64,000 nucleotides of DNA from Gammaproteobacteria bacterium. GTDB taxonomy: Bacteria > Pseudomonadota > Gammaproteobacteria > Xanthomonadales > Marinicellaceae. Of the stretch, positions 8,370 to 17,062 are shown piece by piece. Position 1 is the stretch's first letter, and the number at the start of each line of letters is the position of its first letter. The stretch lies in contig JAWLAO010000003.1 of NCBI GenBank assembly GCA_041395445.1, positions 372,001 through 436,000 on the forward strand, written 5' to 3'. The translations under genes and the position numbers were made by a program. The notes below the pieces were generated by a model, which was given only the letters and a program-made list of their open reading frames with translations, had not been told where the DNA came from and made no database searches.

Positions 8370-9264
8370 CGTGTGGATGAAGGCTTTCGTGGTGGTGAAC
8401 TCTCAACCAGAAGCCATCGAGATCGTCTTGTTGTTGCAATGCATGTTTTATTCTTCTGGCAGCATCTTCGCAAAACAATAAGTTTTTGCCATTTAATCGA
8501 GCAAACTCCTGTTCGTCTTCACGTTTGACCGCAGCTTGAACAACGGTTTGCAGAGATTCTTCAACGATATCAATGTATTTTTGGAGCGGAATCTGCCGGC
8601 AATCATTTTTTAAAATGGTTCTGACATGGGCCGTTGATCTCTGAGCATGTGGTGTGGCATTGATTCCTTGTTCGCTGCCAATCCATGCCAATACTTCGTC
8701 AAAGTTTAAATCCTTAGGGGAAAAATTATTTTTAAAATTTTCCTGAATCAGTGTTCTGGCAAGAGCCGCCGAACAAGGACAAGTACTTGAATAGGTCACA
8801 CTAAAGTCCAGTTCGATATGTTTGATTTCATCTTTTTCTCGAACTAATAGCAAACTCACAGGATAACTTCTCCATCCGGAATTATCACTAACAAGAGCTT
8901 TGCGACGAATCAAGGCATCAAAATCCACTTCAACCAGAGCGTTTTGACTCATTTCTGAATGAGATTGCAGGAACTGCTCGGTGAGTTGTGACAATGTTTG
9001 AAAATCAATAGACTGATGTGAGAAGACTTCATCACATGCCAGATAAAGTCTCGACATGTGAATTCCGCGTTTGCTTTCATCATCCAGGCTGACTTCTGCA
9101 CGCACTCGTGCAACCGACGGAGGAATTTCTGTGTCTGCATTGATACAAATCGGCATTTCAATATCCGACATACCAACCCATTGCAATGTTCCGGCAACTT
9201 TGGCTTTGACATCGGCTGCAACATCAGGAAGTGTACAAATGTTTTGTCGCGTTTTATCTAACAA
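8341..9264 (-). CDS. folE2: GTP cyclohydrolase I type IB (FolE2)
   Basis: Converts GTP to dihydroneopterin triphosphate, the first step of folate synthesis. It is the FolE2 (COG1469) type rather than classical FolE: YSSTCPCSAALAR carries the catalytic Cys, and NATPHAQRS is the second conserved motif. This family, unlike FolE, does not strictly need zinc. The length of 307 residues fits. No folE is in the window; the pathway partner folK lies 4 kb away. An ATG start at 9264 opens a leftward unit folE2-GNAT. Confidence 0.93.
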   Translation of the reverse strand: MLDKTRQNICTLPDVAADVKAKVAGTLQWVGMSDIEMPICINADTEIPPSVARVRAEVSLDDESKRGIHMSRLYLACDEVFSHQSIDFQTLSQLTEQFLQSHSEMSQNALVEVDFDALIRRKALVSDNSGWRSYPVSLLLVREKDEIKHIELDFSVTYSSTCPCSAALARTLIQENFKNNFSPKDLNFDEVLAWIGSEQGINATPHAQRSTAHVRTILKNDCRQIPLQKYIDIVEESLQTVVQAAVKREDEQEFARLNGKNLLFCEDAARRIKHALQQQDDLDGFWLRVHHHESLHPHDATAEASSD

Positions 9265-9398
9265 TTTACTAATCCGCTATTAAAAAGTCTTTTGGCATCA
9301 TTGCCAATTATAGAAGATATGGTCACAATATGATGCTTTAAAGCAAAGATTAAGATATTTTATTAAAAAACATAAAATTTTACATGTTAAAATAAAGA

Positions 9399-9414
9399 TG
9401 TGACGAAGTTCACA
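9399..9414 (+). promoter_or_regulatory. CRP-type binding site upstream of Ser/Thr kinase
   Basis: TGTGACGAAGTTCACA is a perfect match to both half-sites of the CRP consensus (TGTGA-N6-TCACA). Its centre is about 62-65 bases before a likely start near 9470, set by TATTAT at 9459-9464. That is the class I activator position. The matching -35 region is poor, which fits activator dependence. It could also act on folE2, which starts 135 bases to the left. Confidence 0.65.
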
Positions 9415-9538
9415 TTTTTGCCGGAACTTTGTTAAGCTAAGTTTCAAACTATTTGTTGTATTATGCACACTTGGAGTTGAAAACTATTTTAAAATCAACT
9501 GAATCACGATGGTTTAGTGGTGTTTTTAGGTGAAAGTC

Positions 9539-11512
9539 ATGAAAAAATTTGGTCATTATGAGGTCACAGCCGAACTCGGAAGAGGTGGTATGGGTGTTGT
9601 TTATAAAGGATTTGAGCCATCTTTGAACAGAAAGGTTGCAATCAAATGTCTTGCAAAACATTTGCTTGATGATAAAGATCTTGTGGAACGCTTCACGCGT
9701 GAGGCAAAAGCAACAGCTGCATTGAATGATCCGAATGTGATTCAGATTTATTACATTGGCGAAGAAGAAGGGCAACCATTCTTTGCAATGGAATACATAG
9801 AAGGGCGCTCATTGGATGATTTGCTAAAAGGTGGAAACACACTTTCAGTCAGCCATGCCAAAAATATACTCAAACAAGCATGCAGTGGTTTGGAAGCTGC
9901 ACATAAAATTGGTTTGGTTCATCGTGACATCAAACCGGCAAACATGATGATTACCAATGATGGAACACTAAAAATTGTTGATTTCGGAATTGCCAGAACA
10001 CGCGAATACGGCGATAAACTCACGAATACAGGAGAATTTGTTGGTACGCCTGGATATTTATCACCGGAAGTTTGTATCGGTAAAGAGGTTGATGCCCGTT
10101 CTGATATTTTTTCACTCGGTATTGTATTTTATGAAATGCTTGCCGGAAAAGTTCCTTTTGAAAATGACAGCCCATTAGGTTTGATGCTTGAGGTGGTTCA
10201 ATCAGAGATTCCTGATATTCGCACTTTGAACAATAAAGTTGACAAGAAAACATCATATATATTGAATAAAATGATTGCTAAATCTCCTGACGAACGCTAC
10301 CAAAGTTGTTCCGATATTATCAGAGATTTGGGTAATACAATTGATAATCAGGATATCAAAGCCATTCAGAGTGAGTCCAAAGTCGTCAAACATACAGTAA
10401 CCAAGAAAAAGATTTCTGAGCAAATTACTTTACCGGGCGTGGCAACAGTTACCAGCAATCAATTGGTAACAACGCAACAAAAACAACCAGGCTCATCAAA
10501 ATTATGGTTGATTGCAGCGACATTATTTGCAGTTGTAGCCGCTGCCGGCTTTGGATATTACAAAGGGTATTTTCCGATTCCGGGAGCAAAAGATGACAGC
10601 AATCAGCCCATGATGACTTTAGCTGATGATAACCTTATGAAAGCAGGGCTGACTTCAGGTAGTCAGGATATGAAGCAAACTGGTGATGATTCTCTAGCAG
10701 GAATAGTTACAGATGAAGAAAATTTTTTAGCTGATACCGATGATATTGCCAATGATGACTCATTCGATGAAACAGAAGTCATTAATGAAACAGATAATAA
10801 TGTGATTGCTGATGTGGACTCAGGAGTTGTTACAGAGCAAATGTTAACAGCAGACAATATTGATTCGGATCAAACTCAAGCAACCATGAACACAAGTGTA
10901 AGTGAACTAGCTGTTGAAAATGGTTCAGGACTGGTGGCTAAAGCGAGCGATAATTTGGTGGCATCCTATGATAAATCTCAAAGCCAATCTGTTGCAGAAT
11001 CCAAGTTAAACTCAGCTCCTGTGAATACACAAGAAAAGTTCATACAAACATATAAACCGCAACCGGTAAAACTGGATAAAGGAGTTGTTGTGATTGCATT
11101 CGGCGACCCGGCGATAGCGAACCCGATTGAAAAGATTGTTGAAACGGAGTTAAAACAGCAAAATATCAAAGTCATGAATGAGCTGTTTATCCCAGGCATG
11201 AAACAAGTCATGAATAACGGAATGGATTTTGCAGCCATGAAGTCTTTGATTGAGAAAAACGGAGGGCAGGCAATGATTATAGCTAATGTGAATTATATCG
11301 GCTCGCAGGAATTGCTTTATGCCGGTCGCAGCAGTGAGTTAATCAATGCTCAGATTGATGTTGACACCTATGATATTCAAACAGGTGATAGTATTGGGAC
11401 AGGGTTTGGCTCCAATATCAGTTATACATCGTTGAATGCCACCGAACAGGCGTCGGATGCGATTCAGCCTTATTTGCATCAATTAAGTTCAGAGCTTAAG
11501 GACAAAATTTAA
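9539..11512 (+). CDS. Membrane-anchored PknB-type Ser/Thr protein kinase
   Basis: Eukaryotic-like Hanks kinase. The cytoplasmic domain covers residues 5-265: glycine loop GRGGMGVVYK, Lys36 in VAIK, HRDIKPAN with Asp130, DFG with Asp148, and activation segment GTPGYLSPEV. One membrane helix follows at about 322-343, then an acidic, Asp/Ser/Thr-rich linker and a C-terminal domain of about 150 residues (from VVVIAFGDPA) on the periplasmic side, which lacks PASTA repeats and which I do not recognise. I chose ATG 9539 over GTG 9530 because an AGGTG sits at the right distance. A CRP site lies upstream. No phosphatase gene is adjacent. Confidence 0.9.
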   Translation: MKKFGHYEVTAELGRGGMGVVYKGFEPSLNRKVAIKCLAKHLLDDKDLVERFTREAKATAALNDPNVIQIYYIGEEEGQPFFAMEYIEGRSLDDLLKGGNTLSVSHAKNILKQACSGLEAAHKIGLVHRDIKPANMMITNDGTLKIVDFGIARTREYGDKLTNTGEFVGTPGYLSPEVCIGKEVDARSDIFSLGIVFYEMLAGKVPFENDSPLGLMLEVVQSEIPDIRTLNNKVDKKTSYILNKMIAKSPDERYQSCSDIIRDLGNTIDNQDIKAIQSESKVVKHTVTKKKISEQITLPGVATVTSNQLVTTQQKQPGSSKLWLIAATLFAVVAAAGFGYYKGYFPIPGAKDDSNQPMMTLADDNLMKAGLTSGSQDMKQTGDDSLAGIVTDEENFLADTDDIANDDSFDETEVINETDNNVIADVDSGVVTEQMLTADNIDSDQTQATMNTSVSELAVENGSGLVAKASDNLVASYDKSQSQSVAESKLNSAPVNTQEKFIQTYKPQPVKLDKGVVVIAFGDPAIANPIEKIVETELKQQNIKVMNELFIPGMKQVMNNGMDFAAMKSLIEKNGGQAMIIANVNYIGSQELLYAGRSSELINAQIDVDTYDIQTGDSIGTGFGSNISYTSLNATEQASDAIQPYLHQLSSELKDKI

Positions 11513-12645
11513 AAAGCAAGCCTGTCATAAGCCCAGTATAAACCGGTCAGGCTTATAATAAGTGAGAGAGGCACGATAATGATATTTCGATACCATTGTT
11601 TGTGCCTGAACCAAAGCGATAAGCCGAAGAAACAAATAGCGATAATTGTTAGTTGCCCCAACTCAACACCAATATTAAAAAATATTAAGGCTGTAGCAAA
11701 GGCATTCTCCGGCATTCCAAAATCGGCCAACATACTGGCAAAGCCCATTCCGTGAAGTAAGCCGAAGGCGAAAACGATGACCAGTCTCCACGGTTTTATC
11801 TCTTTGAAAAAAATATTTTCAATCCCAACGTAAGCAATAGAAAGCGCGATCAGAGGTTCAACTATGTTTGCGGGCAAGGTAAACACGCCTAGCATTGCTA
11901 AGCTGAGAGTAATGGAATGAGCCAGAGTAAACATTGTTACTTGCCACAATAATGGTTTGAGTCTGATACTGAGAAGAAAAATTCCGATAATAAACAAAAT
12001 ATGATCAAAACCTTTGGGGAGAATATGCTCAAAACCGGCAACCGTATAGGTTTTAATTGTTTGAGATATTGGTGGTTCATGAAAAATTTCTGTGAGTGAA
12101 AAAGCCTGACTCCATTGATCTTTTCTCAACCATTGCCAATTCGACCAGTGCCACTTTTCGTTTTCCTCATCCACTTGTCGAACACGAACCGCATTGTCCG
12201 CAAATGCAGCCGGATAATACCAACTCAATTGTTTAATATTCCGAGGAATTTCACCTTCTAAGACAATCAAACTGATTCTTGGAACTTTGGTATAACCGGG
12301 TTCCGGAATTTCAACTGATGAAATTTGCAGAGGAATTAGTTTGTTATCGAGTTTGAGTTTAACCTCTTTTAAAAACCTATCCTCAAAGCGTTTAAACTCA
12401 TCAAGTAATATGGAAGGTTGCATTTCGCGCAATACATCATACTTTTCTGAGTTTGGGGATTCGGTAGTATTTTTATACTTAGAATTTATCCCGGTGAGCA
12501 TAGCCTCAACACTGGCTCGTATTTCGATACGATAATATCCTTCGGTAAAAACACTGATTTCAACCAATGCCGGTTTTACAATATCTGCAAATCCAATTTG
12601 TGGGATCAAAAACAGTAAAAACAGTCGAACAATAGTTCTGTTCAT
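11509..12645 (-). CDS. HupE/UreJ_2 family membrane protein
   Basis: Has a signal peptide, then an extracytoplasmic N-terminal half of about 190 residues, then a C-terminal block of six to seven hydrophobic segments. The conserved HupE/UreJ_2 motifs are present: GFDHILFIIG, FTLAHSITLSLA and FGLLHGMGFA, with His residues that in the wider HupE group are tied to nickel or cobalt passage. Nothing here shows the metal or role. It is convergent with the kinase gene, overlapping it by 4 bases, and directly follows a small lipoprotein gene with which it probably forms a unit. Confidence 0.78.
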   Translation of the reverse strand: MNRTIVRLFLLFLIPQIGFADIVKPALVEISVFTEGYYRIEIRASVEAMLTGINSKYKNTTESPNSEKYDVLREMQPSILLDEFKRFEDRFLKEVKLKLDNKLIPLQISSVEIPEPGYTKVPRISLIVLEGEIPRNIKQLSWYYPAAFADNAVRVRQVDEENEKWHWSNWQWLRKDQWSQAFSLTEIFHEPPISQTIKTYTVAGFEHILPKGFDHILFIIGIFLLSIRLKPLLWQVTMFTLAHSITLSLAMLGVFTLPANIVEPLIALSIAYVGIENIFFKEIKPWRLVIVFAFGLLHGMGFASMLADFGMPENAFATALIFFNIGVELGQLTIIAICFFGLSLWFRHKQWYRNIIIVPLSLIISLTGLYWAYDRLAF

Positions 12646-12653
12646 GTTTTTTA

Positions 12654-12953
12654 CTATTTACCTCTTTCGATAACTTGCCTAACTTTAACAGCCGATACTT
12701 GTGCCTGTTTGAAATCACCTTTATCAAAATAACTCTCTGCCAAAAGATACTCTTTCTCAGCAATTGAAGTATCTATTCCTTGTTCAGAAGCATTTGTCAA
12801 ATATTGTTTGGCTTCAACTAATGCCACTCTGGCGATTTCTTGAATGGTAATGCTTTCATTGGATTGTTCGATTTTGCTTTTTGGAGTAGAGTTATTATCC
12901 TGAGTACAGGAGCTTGTAATGAAGGCTAAAATAATTAGGGTGATTATTCTCAT
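12654..12953 (-). CDS. Small lipoprotein with a TPR-like helical pair
   Basis: 99 residues. A short hydrophobic N-terminus ends in the lipobox ITSSC (Cys16), predicting export and lipidation. The mature part is helical; ALVEAKQYLTNASEQ and KEYLLAESYFDKGDFKQAQVSAVKV resemble one and a half tetratricopeptide-like repeats. It lies 8 bases before the HupE-like gene on the same strand and is separated from soxZ by a terminator, so it belongs to the HupE unit rather than the sox operon. No specific function is recognised. Confidence 0.7.
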   Translation of the reverse strand: MRIITLIILAFITSSCTQDNNSTPKSKIEQSNESITIQEIARVALVEAKQYLTNASEQGIDTSIAEKEYLLAESYFDKGDFKQAQVSAVKVRQVIERGK

Positions 12954-13008
12954 AATTAAAATTTGGTTTGTGATTAATTTTTCTTAATTTTACATTAATC
13001 ATAGATAT

Positions 13009-13047
13009 AAAAAAAGAGAATGCTCTCACTTGAACATCCTCTTTTTT
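13009..13047 (-). terminator. Terminator of the sox operon
   Basis: Nine-pair stem of A6-GAG with CTC-T6, extended by ATG/CAT after one mismatch, enclosing a 12-base loop. The A/T arms supply a U-run on both strands, so it can work both ways. It lies 20 bases past the soxZ stop. Confidence 0.7.
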
Positions 13048-13068
13048 ATTTAAAGAAGTCTTAGCTTG

Positions 13069-13365
13069 TTACAGTGTAACAGTTTCTTCCAGTGTATCTC
13101 CTGTAGAATCAACCCACTTGAATACCACAGCATCACCCGCTGCACGGCCTGTCAGATTTAATTCCAGGAATGGATTTTTGGAAACGCCCGGTCCAATGTT
13201 TGCTTCAAAAACTTGTGTTTCACCGACATGAGCAGTAATAGTTTGAACAAATTTTGCAGGAACTACATTACCAGCCTCATCTTTACGACGACCGGATTCC
13301 ATATCATGTTTAATGAGCACTTTGATATTGGCTTTATCGCCTTTTAGTTTTGCTTTAATTCTCAT
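13069..13365 (-). CDS. soxZ: Thiosulfate oxidation carrier subunit SoxZ
   Basis: Partner of SoxY in the periplasmic SoxYZ carrier, to which thiosulfate and its intermediates are covalently attached during Sox sulfur oxidation. 98 residues with the immunoglobulin-like fold segments IKVLIKHDMESGRRKDEAG, FVQTITAHVGE and the C-terminal LEETVTL typical of SoxZ. No own signal peptide, as expected for a protein that is exported bound to SoxY. It lies 10 bases after soxY and is last in the operon, followed by a terminator. Confidence 0.93.
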   Translation of the reverse strand: MRIKAKLKGDKANIKVLIKHDMESGRRKDEAGNVVPAKFVQTITAHVGETQVFEANIGPGVSKNPFLELNLTGRAAGDAVVFKWVDSTGDTLEETVTL

Positions 13366-13375
13366 ATTCTTCTCC

Positions 13376-13822
13376 TTAACCGCCGCAACCGCCGATTGTT
13401 ACTTTAACTTCAGACTCTGCTGTGTAGGCTTTTCCGCCTGCTTTAACAACAGCTATGACTTTAGATGTTTCACCCATTCTGACACGGATTTTGAAGTCAG
13501 GTTCTAAACCGGGAAACATTTTGAATTCAGCAGTCATAGGATTAGGGTTTTTCTCAACGAATAATGAAATGCTTTCAATATCATCTAAAGTTGAGCTGAC
13601 CTGAACTGGTACAACAGCACCATTTTCAGCAATCTCAGGCGCAACAAGGCTTATTTTGTCACTAGGAACTGCCCCTTCTGCTCCCATAGCAGCTAAAGCT
13701 GCACTATAACTATCAGCTTTAAAAGCTGACTCCATCCACTCAGCAAACGCACCGAATGGAACCATTACGACGGCACTTCCAGCGATGATGCGCTTTAACA
13801 TGCCTCTTCTAGTTAGACTCAT
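13376..13822 (-). CDS. soxY: Thiosulfate oxidation carrier subunit SoxY
   Basis: Periplasmic sulfur carrier. It has a twin-arginine signal peptide (SLTRRGMLKR then a hydrophobic stretch to AFAE) and ends in the hallmark VTIGGCGG, whose Cys forms the covalent thioether/disulfide linkage to the sulfur intermediate. At 148 residues the length is normal. It is 101 bases downstream of soxD on the same strand and immediately precedes soxZ. With soxC and soxD it marks the full-oxidation variant of the Sox pathway, although soxXA and soxB are not in this window. Confidence 0.95.
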   Translation of the reverse strand: MSLTRRGMLKRIIAGSAVVMVPFGAFAEWMESAFKADSYSAALAAMGAEGAVPSDKISLVAPEIAENGAVVPVQVSSTLDDIESISLFVEKNPNPMTAEFKMFPGLEPDFKIRVRMGETSKVIAVVKAGGKAYTAESEVKVTIGGCGG

Positions 13823-13923
13823 AAGTTTCTCCTAAATAAAAATTTGTCAGTCATTCTATACCATTCATCTTATATTAGCAATATTGAATATAAGCTGAAC
13901 GATAATAATATTTCTTGTTTAAA

Positions 13924-14964
13924 CTATAATTCTGCATCCTTGACCATGAAATCAACTGCTGCTTTCACATCATCGTCAGATAACTCCATATTACCACCTC
14001 TTGGTGGCATAACGCCGTACTGTCCTTGATAGCCATTAATTGCATGCTCATAAACTTTACTTTTACCTTGTTGCAAACGGTGTTCCCAAGTGACCGTGTC
14101 TTCAACTTTTGGTGCGCCAGCTAACCCGGTTCCATGGCATAAACGACAAGTTGCGTCGTAAATTTTCTGTCCAAGCTCGTGTCCTTCAACAACAGCTGTT
14201 TCTTCAACAACATCTTCAGCACCAGAACCGTATCCTAATAGTGCTGTTTTAATTTCCAGCGATGCCGGGTCTTTACAATCTTTCATGCAACGAGTGTTAT
14301 GAGTATCCGGTCTTTTATCCATCACAAAGCCATCTTCGTTTGGCATTTTGATTTCATGATAAGTATCGGCACTAAATACAAACTCTTCATCTTCGATGAT
14401 ATCGTTTAAATAAAGAACGTAAGCCGAAATCGACCAGGTTTCATCCCAGGTCAAAGACTGCGCCGATGGAAATGGCATCGCTCTATGCGTGTAGTCAATC
14501 AGTGTTGAAGCATAAGGCCAATAACTACCAACTGTTCTTTCCGGTTTTTGTGGATCAGTTAGTGTTCCTTCTCCACCTGCTAAAACAGGATTTCTGCCCA
14601 CACCTTCACCGAAAGATCCGTGACAACTAGCACATTTTTTATCAAATAACTCTTCGCCATCAGCTGCTGTACCGCTTCCCGGTGGAAGGTTATGTCCGTG
14701 TCCGACTTCGATATGCCAACCGGCAATTTCTTCATCGGTTGCAGTTTGACCGAAGTTGAAAGGACCTTTTACCGAAATTTCTTTGTACTCAGCAGCAATG
14801 GCGCCAGGCATTTGAATTTCTTTCCCTTCAACTTTAGGAGTGTTATCAGACTTCACCTCTTGAGATTGACTGACTTCCGAGTTATTGCTTTGTGAGCAAG
14901 CCGAAATTGCTAAAGCGAGAACGGTAACGGTTAAACCTTTTGTTAAATTATTAAACTTGTACAC
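13924..14964 (-). CDS. soxD: SoxD-like diheme cytochrome c of sulfane dehydrogenase
   Basis: Electron-accepting subunit of SoxCD, which oxidises the SoxY-bound sulfane sulfur by six electrons. Residues 1-22 form a lipoprotein-type signal (ALAISAC), so it may be membrane anchored. Two heme c motifs are visible, CASCH (first half) and CRLCH (second half), within two cytochrome c domains. The N-terminal GQTATDEEIAGWHIEVGHGH segment is typical of SoxD. An unpaired CMKDC between the domains is not a heme site. Its start overlaps soxC by 14 bases. Confidence 0.88.
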   Translation of the reverse strand: MYKFNNLTKGLTVTVLALAISACSQSNNSEVSQSQEVKSDNTPKVEGKEIQMPGAIAAEYKEISVKGPFNFGQTATDEEIAGWHIEVGHGHNLPPGSGTAADGEELFDKKCASCHGSFGEGVGRNPVLAGGEGTLTDPQKPERTVGSYWPYASTLIDYTHRAMPFPSAQSLTWDETWSISAYVLYLNDIIEDEEFVFSADTYHEIKMPNEDGFVMDKRPDTHNTRCMKDCKDPASLEIKTALLGYGSGAEDVVEETAVVEGHELGQKIYDATCRLCHGTGLAGAPKVEDTVTWEHRLQQGKSKVYEHAINGYQGQYGVMPPRGGNMELSDDDVKAAVDFMVKDAEL

Positions 14965-16288
14965 TTTCCACCTCTCCGTTTTTATTTACTTTCCAAGTAT
15001 GGATGGCATTGTTGTGATAAATACTAGAAACTCCACGAGCTTCTCGCAATTGTTCAATGGTTGGTTGGACATATCCGTGCTCATCTGTTGCGCGAGATTG
15101 AATCAGCATTTCTTCACCATTCCACTCAAACGGGAAGCTAAATCTTGTCCAACATTTGTCTAATACCAGGCCATTGAGTTCGGCTTCGTGCCAGTTGATT
15201 CCTCCATCAAAAGAAATATCAACATGTTTTATTTTGCCTGTACCGGTCCATGCCAGTCCATTCATAATATATTTTCCGTGTCCTTTCAAAGGTTTTTCCG
15301 GACAAGGGAATGTTACAATCGCTTTTGCTTCCATAATCCATGAAAACATATAAGCTTTACCAATCAGCTCTTCACGATTTGGATCTCTTGGGCTGATAAG
15401 GTCCGTGTATTTGGAAGTTTCCTCACGTTGGTACATTGGTTCTTCAGTGATTTCTAATCTCCTGAGCCATTTAATTGAGGTATTGCCTTCCCAACCCGGA
15501 GTTAATAGCCTTAAAGGATATCCTTGCTCGGGACGTAGGGCTTCGCCATTTTGTCCAAAAACAACCAACGTATCATCCAATGCTTTCTCCATAGGAATGG
15601 AACGGCTCATACCTGCGGAATCCGCACCTTCTGCTAATATCCACTTTCCTTCAGGTTTGACACCAACTTCCTCCAGAATTGTTTTTAACGGAACTCCAGT
15701 CCATTCGCAACAATTGGTCATCCCATGTGTGAATTGTAAACGTCCCACCTGAGGACCTTTCCATTCCATTGCTGAGTTTGCAGGGCATTCAATAAAGTGA
15801 ATTCTTGATACATTTGGATAGCGTTTGATATCTTCCATGGTCAGGATTAATGGTTTCTCAACTAAACCATGAATCATTAATCGGTGATCTTTAGGATCAA
15901 TGGTCGGAACTCCGCCGTGATCTCGCTCAAAAGCCAGACCATTTGGTGAAATCATGCCGTTTATCTCAGCAAGAGGAGTAAAGCTGATAGATGCAATCGA
16001 ATCAGGCGTCAACCATGGAACTCTTTTACGAACGACATCTTCTTCATATTTGGAAGGGACTCCATAAGGATTGGTATTGACCGGTTTTCCAAGAGTTCTG
16101 GACCAATTTGGGACGTCAGGTGGTAAATTTCCGGCAGAAGCTGAACCGGCTATGATTACAGCTGATGTCGCTGCAGCTTGGCCTAAAAATTTTCTTCTGC
16201 TGTTTTCAGATGCTTTATTCTCTAATGCTCCAGAAAACGGTACTTCATTGTTCGTTTCATTATCTATTATCGATTTATCATCGGCCAT
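14951..16288 (-). CDS. soxC: Sulfane dehydrogenase subunit SoxC (molybdopterin)
   Basis: Molybdenum-cofactor subunit of SoxCD in the periplasm, from the sulfite oxidase family. The twin-arginine signal is SRRKFLGQAAATSAVIIAGS. Diagnostic stretches include VRKRVPWLTPDSIASISFTP, HFIECPANSAMEW with the Mo-ligand Cys, EQGYPLRLLTPGWEGN, REETSKYTD, and the C-terminal SIYHNNAIHTWKV, all closer to SoxC than to SorA or plant-type enzymes. I begin at ATG 16288, which has AGGAG upstream; an upstream in-frame extension of 15 residues is unlikely. First gene of soxCDYZ. Confidence 0.93.
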   Translation of the reverse strand: MADDKSIIDNETNNEVPFSGALENKASENSRRKFLGQAAATSAVIIAGSASAGNLPPDVPNWSRTLGKPVNTNPYGVPSKYEEDVVRKRVPWLTPDSIASISFTPLAEINGMISPNGLAFERDHGGVPTIDPKDHRLMIHGLVEKPLILTMEDIKRYPNVSRIHFIECPANSAMEWKGPQVGRLQFTHGMTNCCEWTGVPLKTILEEVGVKPEGKWILAEGADSAGMSRSIPMEKALDDTLVVFGQNGEALRPEQGYPLRLLTPGWEGNTSIKWLRRLEITEEPMYQREETSKYTDLISPRDPNREELIGKAYMFSWIMEAKAIVTFPCPEKPLKGHGKYIMNGLAWTGTGKIKHVDISFDGGINWHEAELNGLVLDKCWTRFSFPFEWNGEEMLIQSRATDEHGYVQPTIEQLREARGVSSIYHNNAIHTWKVNKNGEVESVQV

Positions 16289-16420
16289 GATAACTCCTAT
16301 TGTATATTCATTAGCAACCTCTAATATTATCAAGAGAATAGGGAAAAAATCTAGATATTACTGTGAATATTTATGAAAAGACTTGAAAAGTGACTAATGG
16401 CACATGTGTATCGGTGTAAT

Positions 16421-16438
16421 ACATGTATAATACACCTA
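16421..16438 (+). promoter_or_regulatory. -10 element within a dyad, upstream of DUF1232-like gene
   Basis: TATAAT at 16426-16431 is a perfect -10 hexamer and overlaps the palindrome ATACATGTAT (16420-16429). Flanking GTGTA and ATACAC, and an earlier ACATGTGTAT, extend the symmetry. No good -35 box is present. The arrangement suggests a repressor or activator operator on the promoter of the gene at 16465. Confidence 0.4.
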
Positions 16439-16464
16439 TCAGTTAACTAATTGAGGTAATTAAC

Positions 16465-17004
16465 ATGAATACAGCCTATGAATTGAGTATCAATGATGAG
16501 GTAAAATCTCATTTTGAAAAAATCTTGCAGTCTTCAAGACAGCATAATGAACATGAAGTTATTGCAGCGGTTAAAAAGACTTTGGATAAATTGAATCGGC
16601 AAAAAGTTGAAAAGTATGTTGAAAGTCATATTGAAACATTAAAAACAATGTTGGATATGTTAACGGATAATGAATGGAATCTTGATGAGAAAGACAGGAA
16701 ACATGTTCTGTCAGCAATGCAATATTTCACACATGAGGATGATATTATTTCTGATGATATTCCTGTAATTGGTTTATTGGATGATTGTATAGTGATAGAT
16801 ATTGTGGCTGAAAAGATAAAGGATGAGATAGAAGCGTTTGTTGATTTTAGAAATGTTGTAAAAGTTCATGCAAGGGACGAAAAGTTCACAGTTGAAGATT
16901 GGATTGAAGCCAAACGACAAGATTTGTTTAGTCGTATGCGCCATCGCCGAAACAGACGCAGAAGTAACAGCCGCACAAGAGGAACCAGTTTCTCAGTTGC
17001 GTAG
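16465..17004 (+). CDS. DUF1232 (YkvA-like) domain protein
   Basis: 179 residues. The N-terminal 100 residues are helical and charged. Residues ~85-130, YFTHEDDIISDDIPVIGLLD followed by DCIVIDIV, match the YkvA/DUF1232 pattern (a polar, Asp-rich turn, then I/V-P-x-I-G-x-x-D-D). The C-terminus is very basic (MRHRRNRRRSNSRTR), so it may bind nucleic acid or acidic lipid. No membrane helix of full length is obvious. Single gene with its own promoter dyad and a strong terminator. Function unknown. Confidence 0.75.
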   Translation: MNTAYELSINDEVKSHFEKILQSSRQHNEHEVIAAVKKTLDKLNRQKVEKYVESHIETLKTMLDMLTDNEWNLDEKDRKHVLSAMQYFTHEDDIISDDIPVIGLLDDCIVIDIVAEKIKDEIEAFVDFRNVVKVHARDEKFTVEDWIEAKRQDLFSRMRHRRNRRRSNSRTRGTSFSVA

Positions 17005-17023
17005 TTGAAAAAATACCTCTCTT

Positions 17024-17062
17024 AAGCCCTTATGCTTGAAAAAGTATGAGGGCTTTATTTAT
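17024..17062 (+). terminator. Intrinsic terminator after the DUF1232-like gene
   Basis: A 14-pair stem, AAGCCCTTATGCTT with AAGTATGAGGGCTT (two wobble pairs), is followed by TATTTATT. It overlaps the stop codon of the facing gene at 17055 and may also end that operon. Confidence 0.8.

Noticed and set aside
14951..16288. Reading the soxC/soxD pair as sulfite dehydrogenase SorAB
   Set aside because: The sequence stretches are those of SoxC, the cytochrome is diheme and SoxD-like, and soxYZ follow directly.
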